7,015 bases of DNA from Verrucomicrobiota bacterium (GTDB lineage: Bacteria > Verrucomicrobiota > Verrucomicrobiia > Chthoniobacterales > UBA10450), in contig QHOR01000141.1 in the NCBI GenBank assembly GCA_003219395.1, positions 1 to 7,015 of the forward strand, in the 5' to 3' direction. The notes beneath the pieces are model-generated. The model did not search any database and was not told the origin of the DNA. It saw nothing but the letters and a program-made list of their open reading frames with translations. A program made the position numbers and the translations under genes. Positions within the stretch are counted from its first letter, which is position 1, and every line of letters starts with the position of its first letter. Shown piece after piece: positions 1-5,278 of this stretch.

Positions 1-1
1 T

Positions 2-178
2 CGCTAGCATTCTCTGGCGCGCCGCCTGCATCCGCTTGATCATCACCGGCGCCATGCGTTTGAGCAGCTCATAGCCCAACGAAGGATCGCGCTCGCAGTA
101 CTCGCGCAGGATCGTGCCGTGAAAAAAGGCGGCTTCGGTCGGCTCTACTCCGCGAGCGGTGAAACGCCAGAATTTGGA
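2..178 (-). pseudogene. Cyclic-nucleotide-binding (Crp/Fnr-like) protein, C-terminal remnant running off the left edge
   Basis: The minus strand reads 59 codons without a stop, from SKFWRFTARGVEP through EYCERDPSLGYELLKRM to QAARQRMLA at the window edge. This is the pattern seen at the end of the cNMP-binding beta-barrel and the following long helix in Crp/Fnr-type effector domains: a W-R-F-x-A-R-x-x-E-P-T strand, then 'C..DP.LGYEL.KRM..VM..R.QAAR.R.L'. The frame remains open a little further upstream, but its residues no longer look like the family; the expected 'G(W/S)W L.PP' and the nucleotide-binding N-terminal half are missing. There is no start codon before the KRM methionine. I read this as a gene that lost its 5' part near position 180. 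Family assignment is fairly safe; a frameshift leading into a degraded N-terminus is the alternative. Confidence 0.65.
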
Positions 179-302
179 GGCGGGGCAAGAATCGATTTGC
201 TTACCAAGTATTCCACATCGGATTTGGCACTCGGGTAAAGTGTTGCCTCGCCTGCGACATTCGCAGACAGGCTCTTGTTGTATCCGCTGCAATTTGTTCG
301 CG

Positions 303-407
303 TCAGCCTCTATTTCTGCTCTTCAGCACCGAAATAAATATCTCCAGGCACGCAGCGCAGATCGCCCAGACCGACGCGACACTGCAACCCAAATGCAGCC
401 AATCCAT
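303..407 (-). CDS. Possible 34-residue single-span membrane peptide
   Basis: An ATG at 407 opens a 34-codon frame, MDWLHLGCSVASVWAICAAC followed by LEIFISVLKSRNRG. Residues about 4-27 form one hydrophobic stretch long enough to cross a membrane, and the tail is positively charged (K, R, R), suggesting an N-out/C-in single-pass protein. The main support is the ribosome-binding region: AGGAGG lies 8 bases before the ATG and a second GGAGG lies 4 bases before it, much the best Shine-Dalgarno in the window. No family is recognised. It stands alone, with no gene in the same direction nearby. It could be a genuine microprotein or the start of a truncated membrane protein. Confidence 0.4.
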   Translation of the reverse strand: MDWLHLGCSVASVWAICAACLEIFISVLKSRNRG

Positions 408-421
408 ACTTCCTCCCTCCT
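408..421 (-). promoter_or_regulatory. Strong double Shine-Dalgarno for the 34-residue ORF
   Basis: Read on the minus strand the bases just before the ATG at 407 are AGGAGGGAGGAAGT. Both AGGAGG (8-base spacing) and GGAGG (4-base spacing) match the anti-Shine-Dalgarno sequence. Most other starts in this window have weak or no such motif. Confidence 0.5.
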
Positions 422-472
422 GTCAGTTAAACCGAACAGCCCGGCATCTCCGCTACTGTAAGATCCACTAAA

Positions 473-483
473 TCCCCAGTGGG
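473..483. repeat. Small GC palindrome
   Basis: CCCCAGTGGGG is an odd-length perfect palindrome within the gene-free stretch 408-612. The 5-bp arms leave a single-base centre, so a hairpin is sterically poor and a protein site or chance is more likely. Apart from this and the 560-583 palindrome I see nothing in 422-612. Confidence 0.3.
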
Positions 484-559
484 GCTTCAATGCGGACTTT
501 AGGATATATCGCGAGTCGGCACCAGTGTGCTGGCAAAAGAATAGCCGCCTCGCTAAGAA

Positions 560-583
560 TTAGGTTACTAAAATGTAACCTAA
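560..583. promoter_or_regulatory. Perfect 9-bp inverted repeat, operator-like
   Basis: The arms TTAGGTTAC and GTAACCTAA match perfectly around a 6-base AT-only centre (TAAAAT). Two readings fit. As DNA it resembles a dimer operator; the GTTAC/GTAAC half-sites recall HxlR-type sites and the TTAGGTTA/TAACCTAA outer parts recall DtxR/IdeR boxes, although the spacing is wider than an iron box. As RNA it could be a hairpin 29 bases beyond the stop of the 613-723 ORF, but no T-tract follows, so it would be a poor intrinsic terminator. No regulator gene lies beside it. Confidence 0.5.
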
Positions 584-612
584 CTTGGATCGCATCCGCA
601 ACGCATTGCCAA

Positions 613-723
613 TCATTTACACTTCGTGATCAGCGGGTCTAGCACTTCGCGGACTTTCTTCTCACCGAATTCGGGGACGAGCACGACCCACTTGCGTTGC
701 ACATCTTTGTTTCGGGCCGCCAT
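613..723 (-). CDS. Possible 36-residue hypothetical protein
   Basis: ATG at 723 starts a 36-codon frame beginning MAARNKDVQRKWVVLVPEFG and ending ITKCK before a TGA. The composition is protein-like: a basic N-terminus, a beta-like WVVLVPEF core, and an amphipathic EKKVREVLDPLITKC helix. There is an in-frame stop four codons upstream of the ATG, so this is not simply an open tail. No clear Shine-Dalgarno is present. I do not recognise the family. It may be a small standalone protein or what remains of a larger one. Confidence 0.35.
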   Translation of the reverse strand: MAARNKDVQRKWVVLVPEFGEKKVREVLDPLITKCK

Positions 724-817
724 TATCGGACGTCAACGATACGAAAAGCGGTAAGCGCCGCGAGATGAACACCCAGCTCAGTTTCATACTGCCTGCGAGC
801 TTGGATTTCGTGGGAGC

Positions 818-892
818 CTAGCGGAATGGCAGCGCCTCATGGGAGCAGTTGCGAGGATTCGCGAAATCCTGGGCAGCAAGAACATGCGCTAG
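818..892 (+). pseudogene. PadR-type regulator, C-terminal remnant
   Basis: The 24 codons before a TAG read LAEWQRLMGAVARIREILGS then KNMR. 'EW.RL..AVARIL' is the usual last helix of PadR-family transcriptional regulators, where it follows the winged-helix DNA-binding domain. The preceding bases (about 780-817) do not give the expected '.Y.LT..GR..L..E' lead-in in any single frame, so the winged helix is absent. In related soil bacteria PadR genes commonly sit next to FtsX/MacB-type permeases, but none is seen here. The match is short, so chance similarity is possible. Confidence 0.35.
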
Positions 893-1223
893 AAGAAACA
901 GTGCAACAACCTGCGAGGGGCCAGGGTCCACGGGGACCTACCCTTGGCGCGGTGTGACATGAATAAGCACGGTGTCCAACAACCGCCTCTCCGCCATCGC
1001 TGAGTGCTCGCAGTTTGCTGCAACAGTTTGATGATACCCAGATGGTGATTCGCTGGGCAAGCTTAAATCAACCTGATTCAACGGCTGAATGAGGGGTAGG
1101 AGTTCGCGCATCCGCGTTCTGATTCAGGTCTGACAAATTGAGTTGAAAACGGACAATGATGGGAACTTAGCTTCGCGGTTACCGTAGAACGGAGTGAAAG
1201 CTCTATCGGAGGCGCCTGATTCA
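893..1223. other. Gene-free stretch
   Basis: No convincing gene in 331 bases on either strand. A 5-bp GC hairpin (GGTCC/GGACC around ACGG, 925-938) and a short minus-strand frame starting near 996 (MAERRLLDTVLIHVTPRQG) were seen, but neither has enough support. Short protein-like fragments on both strands suggest decayed coding DNA. Confidence 0.4.
1208..1212 (+). promoter_or_regulatory. Shine-Dalgarno supporting the ATG at 1224
   Basis: GGAGG lies 11 bases before ATG 1224. The in-frame GTG at 1194 is preceded by CGGA directly abutting the start, which is too close to serve it. The motif therefore favours the shorter form of the downstream gene, although 11 bases is at the long end of normal spacing. 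Confidence 0.4.
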
Positions 1224-1553
1224 ATGACAGCGAGCAATCTTGCTATCGAGCCCGTACGTGGCTCATCGCTTTCCTCAGTAGATGGCACTCCACAATCGAT
1301 GGAGTTCAATCTCTTCAAAACACTCGATGGCCTGATCAATGGCTGGTGTGAGCGTCGGGCACTCCGTCCACTCGCCTACTTGCTGCCCGCTTATTCGGGA
1401 GTCTTCGTCCACACTGACCAGCAGTTTCAGTTGCTCGAAGCATTGAAGAATCTGAATCGACTTTCTCTTAATCATCTGACGTTAGAAGAATTACGGCTAG
1501 TCACCGAGGCACTTGATTTCCTCGATCAACGACTTCGGACACGAGTCATCTGA
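1224..1553 (+). CDS. Conserved hypothetical protein, 109 residues, helical
   Basis: From the ATG at 1224 the frame encodes 109 residues. Residues 1-25 are Ser/Thr-rich and probably disordered; 26-109 look folded and helical: LFKTLDGLINGWCERRALRP (30-49), LAYLLPAYSG (50-59), then LLEALKNLNRLSLNHLTLEE (70-89) and a closing helix RLVTEALDFLDQRLRTR. The segment 'hD.LI..WCERR.L.PL..LLPAY....HTD....LLEAL' matches a small family I have seen as uncharacterised proteins in soil bacteria; no function is known to me. There is no signal peptide or membrane span, so it is probably cytoplasmic. A GTG at 1194 would add ten residues; the Shine-Dalgarno favours the ATG. The protein is complete and its codon use looks normal. 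It has no operon partner. Confidence 0.7.
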   Translation: MTASNLAIEPVRGSSLSSVDGTPQSMEFNLFKTLDGLINGWCERRALRPLAYLLPAYSGVFVHTDQQFQLLEALKNLNRLSLNHLTLEELRLVTEALDFLDQRLRTRVI

Positions 1554-1998
1554 CCGAGGAGCGGCGGCCAATCCCCTGCGCGAGCCTAGACTCAAGCGGC
1601 GGCAAAGACCTGCCCGAATTACAGCGTTTAGGAGGACTCTCACAAGCGCGACCTCATTGCGGTAACTTCATAGCTGCTTGCGGGTGCTTGTGAATGCGTC
1701 GTGCGTTAGCAAGACTCCTTCTCGAGGATCATCCGTCAATCGCGAAGCAAAGCTGTAAACGGCGGGATAATAACGAGCGACCAAAGTATTAAAATTGCTG
1801 GACATCCGGAGGCTAGCCTTCAAGCAGCCGTGCTAGAAAGGGCAATACTAACTTCTTTCGAGAACTTTCCGCGGCAGTTCTCGGAGAAGGATGTGAGAAA
1901 TAGCCCCCCAACCCTCAGATCAAGTTTCTCCTGGATTGCCACAGCGGCTGTCCAGCAATCACAACCTAACAACTACAACACAATAGATAAGCAATAGA
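1554..1998. other. Gene-free stretch before the secreted protein
   Basis: About 445 bases without a supported gene. A 32-codon ATG frame at 1693 (MRRALARLLLEDHPS...) lacks a ribosome-binding site. An 8-bp hairpin lies at 1859-1883. The leader just before 1999 is A-rich (AACAACTACAACACAATAG) with no strong Shine-Dalgarno, so the promoter and start signals of the next gene cannot be placed exactly. Confidence 0.4.
1859..1883. repeat. 8-bp perfect inverted repeat
   Basis: CGAGAACT and AGTTCTCG pair perfectly around the 9-base loop TTCCGCGGC. It sits 116 bases before the start of the secreted protein and could be a leader hairpin or an operator. No T-tract follows, so it is not an obvious terminator. 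Confidence 0.4.
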
Positions 1999-2880
1999 AT
2001 GATAAAACCAATAACAACGCTCGCGGCACTAATCGCCATGAGCACGATTGCGCTGGCTAAACCGGCGCCCACACCTAAACCAACGCTGTCGACCCCAACG
2101 ATGAGTTGTTTTAGTTCCACCCCATCATCCATCACCGTGCAGGTTCAAGCGGGTGCGACAGGCGCTCCGGCGGGCTTCTCACTTCAGTGGATGAAAACTG
2201 CTGACCTTCAAGCGGTGGGTGGCGTTTGGCCGGAAGATGGTTTTTGTAAGGCCAGTTTCAGTGGCGTGCCTTGGTGCAGCAATTACAATCTTGCTCCCTA
2301 CGCAACAATCACCGTTGAAGTAGGCGATGTCCTATTCGATGCATGCGGAGCGAGTTCACAGAATTGCTCCCGAATTCCATTGGATTGCAACACGCAATAC
2401 TCGTTTAGAGCATTCGCACACGCGAACTCGACGTACAATCGTAGCGCCTTTTCAGCCACTACATCCTGCTCAACCGAATCTTGTGTCAGTGACGGCGGCT
2501 GTACTTATACGCAAGGCTTTTGGGCTACACATGGTCCGATTCCTGTTGGCAACAACCAGAATCTATGGCCTGTCACCACTCTCACGCTTGGCAGTGTCAG
2601 CTACACTGACCTCCAGCTGCTGTCGATTTTCAACACGCCAGCACAAGGCAATGGCCTGCTAACGTTGGCGCATCAGTTAGTCGCGGCCAAGCTGAATATC
2701 GCCAATGGCGCAGATTCAGCGGATATTGCACAGGCGATCTCTGATGCTGACGCGTTGATTGGAAGCTTGGTAGTTCCGCCCGTCGGCGGCGGGTTCCTCG
2801 CGCCAGGTGCGACAAGCACACTGGTTCAAGCTCTTACTGCGTACAACGAAGGCGTGACTGGCCCCGGCCACTGCCAATAA
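1999..2880 (+). CDS. Secreted cysteine-rich protein: FN3-like domain plus 'TQGFW' module
   Basis: The 293-residue product starts with a Sec signal peptide (KP, hydrophobic core, ALA cleavage at about residue 20) and a Pro/Thr linker (21-34). Residues about 34-158 resemble a fibronectin-type-III fold: an opening 'PTMSCFSSTPSSITVQVQ' strand and a closing 'CNTQYSFRAFAHANSTYNRS' strand pair. Residues about 162-292 carry a recognisable module: CTYTQGFWATHG (168-179), LWPVTTLTLG, a 'YTDLQLLSIFNTPAQGNGL' helix, then LAHQLVAAKLNIANGAD and a 'DAD.LIG' helix, ending in GPGHC. Such modules occur in extracellular proteins of Verrucomicrobia, Acidobacteria and Myxobacteria; their role is unknown to me, with surface binding a reasonable guess. 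It has ten cysteines (37, 83, 93, 116, 123, 130, 157, 162, 168, 292), an even number fitting disulfides outside the cytoplasm. No catalytic motif is visible. The gene appears monocistronic. Confidence 0.85.
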   Translation: MIKPITTLAALIAMSTIALAKPAPTPKPTLSTPTMSCFSSTPSSITVQVQAGATGAPAGFSLQWMKTADLQAVGGVWPEDGFCKASFSGVPWCSNYNLAPYATITVEVGDVLFDACGASSQNCSRIPLDCNTQYSFRAFAHANSTYNRSAFSATTSCSTESCVSDGGCTYTQGFWATHGPIPVGNNQNLWPVTTLTLGSVSYTDLQLLSIFNTPAQGNGLLTLAHQLVAAKLNIANGADSADIAQAISDADALIGSLVVPPVGGGFLAPGATSTLVQALTAYNEGVTGPGHCQ

Positions 2881-2893
2881 TTCATTTCGAACC

Positions 2894-2917
2894 CTGCCGC
2901 CCTTAAAAAGGCGGCAG
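2894..2917 (+). terminator. Terminator-like hairpin after the secreted protein gene
   Basis: CTGCCGCC and GGCGGCAG form a perfect 8-bp GC-rich stem around CTTAAAAA, 13 bases after the stop codon. Position and stem strength suit an intrinsic terminator, but AACAGAG and not a T-run follows, so it may only protect the 3' end or work with another factor. I see nothing else supportable in 2918-3093. Confidence 0.5.
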
Positions 2918-3093
2918 AACAGAGATGAACGAACGGTGGTAGCCCTGCGTCAACGCGAGCAGCGAGCCGCAGAGCAGGTGAGTAACATGGTGTTTGCATA
3001 ACACAAGTATCTGAGTGGCCAATCCTTCGGCGAACGTCGACTTTTCGCCTTAAACTGCACGTTCCTTCCTGCTGACTTTGCGCAACCCGCGAA

Positions 3094-3273
3094 TTATTGG
3101 TCGAATACTTTCTTAACATCGCCGATTTTGCGCTCGACCTTCCCGCCTGCTTTTTCGACCGTCCCGCGATCGCGCAAATCTGGATTCCCTGTCGCCTTGC
3201 CAGCCTTTTCTTTGGCTTTTCCCTTCGCTTCGTTGAATCCTCCCTTGATTTTATCCTTTGTGCTCGATTTCAT
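3094..3273 (-). CDS. CsbD-like stress-response protein
   Basis: The 59-residue product MKSSTKDKIKGGFNEAKGKA...KVFDQ has the defining CsbD-family layout: N-terminal 'KDKIKGGFNEAKGKAKEKAG' (6-25), then 'GNPDLRDRGTVEKAGGKVE' (29-47), then a lysine-rich end. It is very hydrophilic, with no signal peptide or membrane span. CsbD proteins are small, abundant proteins induced by general stress in many bacteria (sigma-B dependent in Bacillus); their biochemical role is unresolved. I chose the ATG at 3273 because the family begins there; the frame stays open upstream to 3429, but that part does not look like CsbD. No good Shine-Dalgarno precedes it. Length agrees with the family, so it is probably intact. 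It is a single gene. Confidence 0.85.
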   Translation of the reverse strand: MKSSTKDKIKGGFNEAKGKAKEKAGKATGNPDLRDRGTVEKAGGKVERKIGDVKKVFDQ

Positions 3274-3391
3274 AAAGACAAAATCGCGCGCTATGGACGC
3301 GGCGGTTGTTAAGATGAATGAAACTGCAGGAGATCGATAACAGGGACAGGCAAAGCGCGGAGCCGACTCCCGCCGTTTTGTTCTAGCATGC

Positions 3392-3505
3392 AAAATCGAG
3401 CAGCTGGAAAAACAGCCAGAAAAAGTCACTGCTGGCCTGCAGAAGGTGAACGCTCACCTCGAAGCGAACAAGCCCACACCGCAAGTGATTACTAACAATC
3501 AGTGA
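3392..3505 (+). pseudogene. C-terminal remnant of a tail-fibre / S74-type protein
   Basis: The 37 codons before the TGA at 3503-3505 read KIEQLEKQPEKVTAGLQKVN then AHLEANKPTPQVITNNQ. This is a coiled coil followed by 'LQKV.A.L...KP.PQV..N', an ending I know from verrucomicrobial proteins annotated as tail-fibre-domain or S74 intramolecular chaperone proteins, where the coiled coil follows the self-cleaving chaperone domain. Upstream of about 3389 the frame (RRFVLAC) does not resemble such a protein and there is no start codon, so only the tail remains. It ends 17 bases from the convergent stop of the 81-residue gene. Identification is from memory of the motif and the fragment is short. Confidence 0.5.
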
Positions 3506-3522
3506 AGCCGCAGTACCGCAGC

Positions 3523-3768
3523 CTAACTTCGCAGTTTTCGATCCGCGTCGTCAAACGCGATGGTGGCTTCGAGATTGCCGGTCGAATCCAGAATCCGGAT
3601 CTCTCCCGAGCGAAAGCACGCGCGGGTTTCGGCATACTCGATGGCCTGACGTTTCTCTGCGAACGCTGACAGCGGTCCATCCGAGTGAACGACAACCTCG
3701 CGGTGTGCATCAACGACCCAGATGGTTTGCGCGGTAGAAGCTACGATTACGACGCAACCCGACGCCAT
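3523..3768 (-). CDS. Small hypothetical protein, DUF2188-like, related to the right-edge protein
   Basis: 81 residues from the ATG at 3768. The sequence alternates short strands and one helix: TIWVVDAHREVVVHSD (15-30), GPLSAFAEKRQAIEYAETRA (31-50), then GEIRILDSTGNLEATIAFD (55-73). This 'W.V......V.......F..k..Ai..A........I.I.d..G.i' layout is that of DUF2188-type small proteins. IWVVDAHR..VVHSDGPLSAF also aligns with VWTVDADR..FVIRSDELLTAF of the gene at 6752-6982, so the two are probably relatives. The weak AAAGCGGG before the start is the only ribosome-binding candidate. It follows the beta-strand remnant in the same frame, separated from it only by a TAG and three codons, so its N-terminus could be the product of a junction. 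Function unknown; cytoplasmic. Confidence 0.6.
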   Translation of the reverse strand: MASGCVVIVASTAQTIWVVDAHREVVVHSDGPLSAFAEKRQAIEYAETRACFRSGEIRILDSTGNLEATIAFDDADRKLRS

Positions 3769-3777
3769 CCCGCTTTG

Positions 3778-4062
3778 CTACGGCACAACCGTCAACGTGA
3801 GGTCATTGCCATCGCCGCCTGCGTAATTCACCTGGTAAGTATTGCTATTGCTGGTGAACGTCGCACCGTCTGGAAGATTGCTGAACGTGCCTGCAATTGG
3901 ATCAGCCGATGTGTTGTTAATCACAGTGAAGACTGTGCCAACCGGGAGCGTACCGTTGCCGGTGTCGAGAAAGTCAAACTGCGCGCCGGGACTAACACTT
4001 ACGCCAACTGCCGCGACCTGATCGGTCACGCTCGTGCTGCTATCGACCGCGACGCAACGCAT
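3778..4062 (-). pseudogene. C-terminal remnant of an autotransporter-type beta-strand-repeat protein
   Basis: The frame encodes up to 94 residues; about 20-94 are characteristic: VSVSPGAQFDFLDTGNGTLP (21-40), GTVFTVINNTSADPIAGTFS (42-61), NLPDGATF, then YQVNYAGGDGNDLTLTVVP at the end. 'GT.FTVI.NT....I.GTF.NLPDG..F...G..Y.V.Y.GGDGNDLTLTVV' is the standard last repeat of very large secreted, beta-helical proteins with autotransporter-associated repeats, common in Verrucomicrobia. Those proteins are usually many hundreds of residues long with a signal peptide; here the reading frame is stopped at 4090-4092 and nothing upstream continues it. The Met at 4062 has no ribosome-binding site. It is a relic of a lost surface-protein gene. 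Confidence 0.75.
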
Positions 4063-4373
4063 CGGCGTTTGGACGAGATAACGCGGTTGCTACGAGACGC
4101 ACAGGCTGCAACCGAATAGACACACACCAGACGCCATTCCACACACACGCGCGCGCGCGTGTATGTGAACGTCGCAACTCGCGGCGAAGGAGCCGACGAT
4201 TTTCTCGAAGCGCGATCGCCGTGGAGCGGGTCCCAGAGGGGGAGCAGTTTTAAGGCGCCGTAGCTCAGCATGAGCGGCGTAATTCGTGGGCAACAGGGTT
4301 TGGTGCGGATTGAACGCGCCACACCTTATAATCGGTAAGTCGAGTCTCGCGACAACCGCCGGGGGAGTTTTTG
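4063..4373. other. Gene-free stretch with a dinucleotide tract
   Basis: No supportable gene. Minus-strand frames across here run through the dinucleotide repeat and have no family resemblance. Besides the alternating tract at 4140-4167 there is a bulged hairpin at 4256-4279 (CGCCG/CGGCG outside, CTCA/TGAG inside, 3-base bulge). Nothing like a T-rich terminator follows the stop of the 4374-4838 gene. Confidence 0.4.
4140..4167. repeat. 28-base alternating pyrimidine-purine tract (CA)n(CG)n(TG)n
   Basis: The tract runs CACACACA, then six CG steps, then TGTATGTG, strictly alternating over 28 bases. The central 18 bases (4145-4162) are a perfect palindrome, ACAC-(GC)5-GTGT. Such DNA is the classic Z-DNA former and can also extrude a cruciform. 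A related CACACAC run lies just before it at 4120-4126. Simple repeats this long are uncommon in bacterial chromosomes. Confidence 0.8.
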
Positions 4374-4838
4374 CTACGGCTCCCGTGTCGCCGTTCCCGT
4401 ACCTAATCCTCCCGTAGTCTGGGTGAACCAATACTTCTGTCCACCCGGTCCGACGTACAGGTTAAGGGTAGGGCCGTTGGGGACTGACAGGGTTCCCGTG
4501 CAGTCCGCTGCGACCGTATAGGTTCCTCCAAATCCGCCGGTGTTGAGAATAGTCGTGCCCCCGATGTTCACAGTACCGAATTCATTGAACCACGTACCAT
4601 CTCCGTTGAAGCGTTTGCCTTCCATAACGGTTTTCGGTACCAGGTTCCCACCGATGTTTGCGTACCCGTCCCAGCTCGACAAATACAAGCCCCTCAGCGT
4701 GTGCTCGCTGCAAACTTGCGAGTCGGCTGCCGCCGCCGCCGTACCGGATGTGCCCATTGCGATTACCGCGACTAGGCAGGCCAACGCACAGGCGAAAAGC
4801 AAGTAGCTTGTTGTGCTTTTAACTAATTTTGTTTTCAT
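4374..4838 (-). CDS. Secreted single-domain protein of unknown function
   Basis: The product is 154 residues from the ATG at 4838 (156 from the ATG at 4844). A Sec signal peptide is clear: KTKLVK, a hydrophobic core SYLLFACALACLVAVIAM, and an Ala-rich cleavage region near residue 36-39. The mature part has two cysteines and a beta-rich pattern: 'VCSEHTLRGLY' near its start, NGDGTWFNEFGTVNIGGTT, 'GGTYTVAADCTGTLSV' and finally 'YWFTQTTGGLGTGTATR'. The order 'CS..TLRG.Y ... G.GT ... GTY.V..DCTGTL ... GTA.R' is that of a widespread small secreted family (lipocalin-like in appearance) in Acidobacteria, Verrucomicrobia and others, function unknown. AGAAGA ends 6 bases before ATG 4838 but directly abuts ATG 4844, which favours the inner start. 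The leader is long and folded. Complete, single gene. Confidence 0.8.
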   Translation of the reverse strand: MKTKLVKSTTSYLLFACALACLVAVIAMGTSGTAAAAADSQVCSEHTLRGLYLSSWDGYANIGGNLVPKTVMEGKRFNGDGTWFNEFGTVNIGGTTILNTGGFGGTYTVAADCTGTLSVPNGPTLNLYVGPGGQKYWFTQTTGGLGTGTATREP

Positions 4839-4892
4839 GATCATTCTTCTTTCTAGTTTCCTTTTATTGTTTCTTGTTCAGGTTGGATTGTT

Positions 4893-4960
4893 TGGATTAA
4901 TTGCAATCCAGTTCCGCGTGGAACCGGGAATCACTCTCGGGCGAGGCTTTTCCCAGCCTC
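4893..4960 (-). promoter_or_regulatory. Structured leader with three successive hairpins
   Basis: Upstream of the secreted-protein gene three inverted repeats follow closely: TGGATT/AATCCA (4893-4910, loop 6), GTTCC/GGAAC (4911-4924, loop 4) and GAGGCT/AGCCTC (4943-4960, loop 6). The first two are immediately adjacent. If the promoter lies beyond 4960 the mRNA would carry this structured 5' leader about 55 bases before the start, followed by an A-rich purine stretch with the ribosome-binding site. No known riboswitch class is recognised. Confidence 0.35.
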
Positions 4961-5182
4961 AGTTCGGTTGACTTGGGGCTCCAGTTGGATTCTGGAAATC
5001 GCGTAAAGCGGTGTCCCAGCGAAGGTCCAGCCCCACGGGCTTCTTCAGCCCGGCCAAAGATGCGTTGAAACGTCGACTGACGTAATCAAAGCCTGGTGTA
5101 GGGCCCGACCCTGCAAATGTCGAGCTTAATTTGCGGTCGCCCACAAAGAACTTAAGGCCGGGGCCCTTCTGCGCCACATTAC
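4959..5182 (-). other. Possible degraded coding or repeat DNA
   Basis: Minus-strand translation is open from the palindromic repeat at 5183-5278 down to 4959 and includes NVAQKGPGLKFFVGDRKLSS, FDYVSRRFNASLAGLKKPVG and LDLRWDTALRDFQNPTGA. It has a protein-like composition, but its only starts lie inside the repeat, no Shine-Dalgarno is present and no family is recognised. It may be a cassette body that lost its start, or an extension of the repeat itself. Confidence 0.3.
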
Positions 5183-5278
5183 ATCTAACGACAATGAGAT
5201 AACCCACGGCAGGGCGTCGTAACAATCACTGTGAACGCATTTCGATGTGGGGCCGTTGCCTTCATCGATTGGTTAGGT
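5183..5278 (-). repeat. attC-like imperfect palindrome ('NQSMKATAP...CRGLS' repeat)
   Basis: On the minus strand the element starts ACCTAAC and ends GTTAGAT, 96 bases apart. Both ends fit the integron attC core consensus (RYYYAAC and GTTRRRY). Inside, ATGA/TCAT and ACGGC/GCCGT add further complementary blocks in mirrored order, leaving a central loop of about 40 bases. Read in one frame it gives PNQSMKATAPHRNAFTVI then VTTPCRGLSHCR-stop, the stop being the TAG of CGTTAG. I recall this translated tail at the ends of many hypothetical proteins in Verrucomicrobia, which suggests a dispersed element picked up as a C-terminal extension. Whether any integrase acts on it is unknown. Confidence 0.5.

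Noticed and set aside
159..461. Plus-strand 100-residue frame (MKRQNLEAGQ...)
   Set aside because: It overlaps the cNMP-binding relic and the 34-residue ORF on the other strand, has no ribosome-binding site and an unnatural Ser/His/Arg-rich composition.
900..1060. Minus-strand 'RALSDGGEAVVGHRAY' resembling the end of an ABC-type ATPase domain
   Set aside because: Only a few residues fit, a frameshift would be needed on each side, and no Walker or signature motif is present.
2826..3119. Minus-strand 97-residue frame
   Set aside because: It crosses the terminator-like hairpin and the ends of two convergent well-supported genes; composition is not protein-like.
3492..3713. Minus-strand 73-residue frame
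   Set aside because: It is a shifted frame of the 81-residue gene, with an Arg/Pro/Ser-rich composition and no family resemblance.
3685..4119. Plus-strand 144-residue frame
   Set aside because: It is the antisense of the beta-strand-repeat relic and the start of the 81-residue gene, both of which are recognisable on the minus strand.
4253..4323. tRNA-like pieces (GTAGCTCAG on the plus strand, GCGTTCAATCCGC on the minus strand)
   Set aside because: The D-arm-like and T-arm-like pieces are on opposite strands and no acceptor or anticodon stem can be built around either.
4026..4431. Two minus-strand frames running through the dinucleotide tract
   Set aside because: They translate the simple repeat as TRAR/HARAR runs and overlap the end of the secreted protein gene; no start signal or family.
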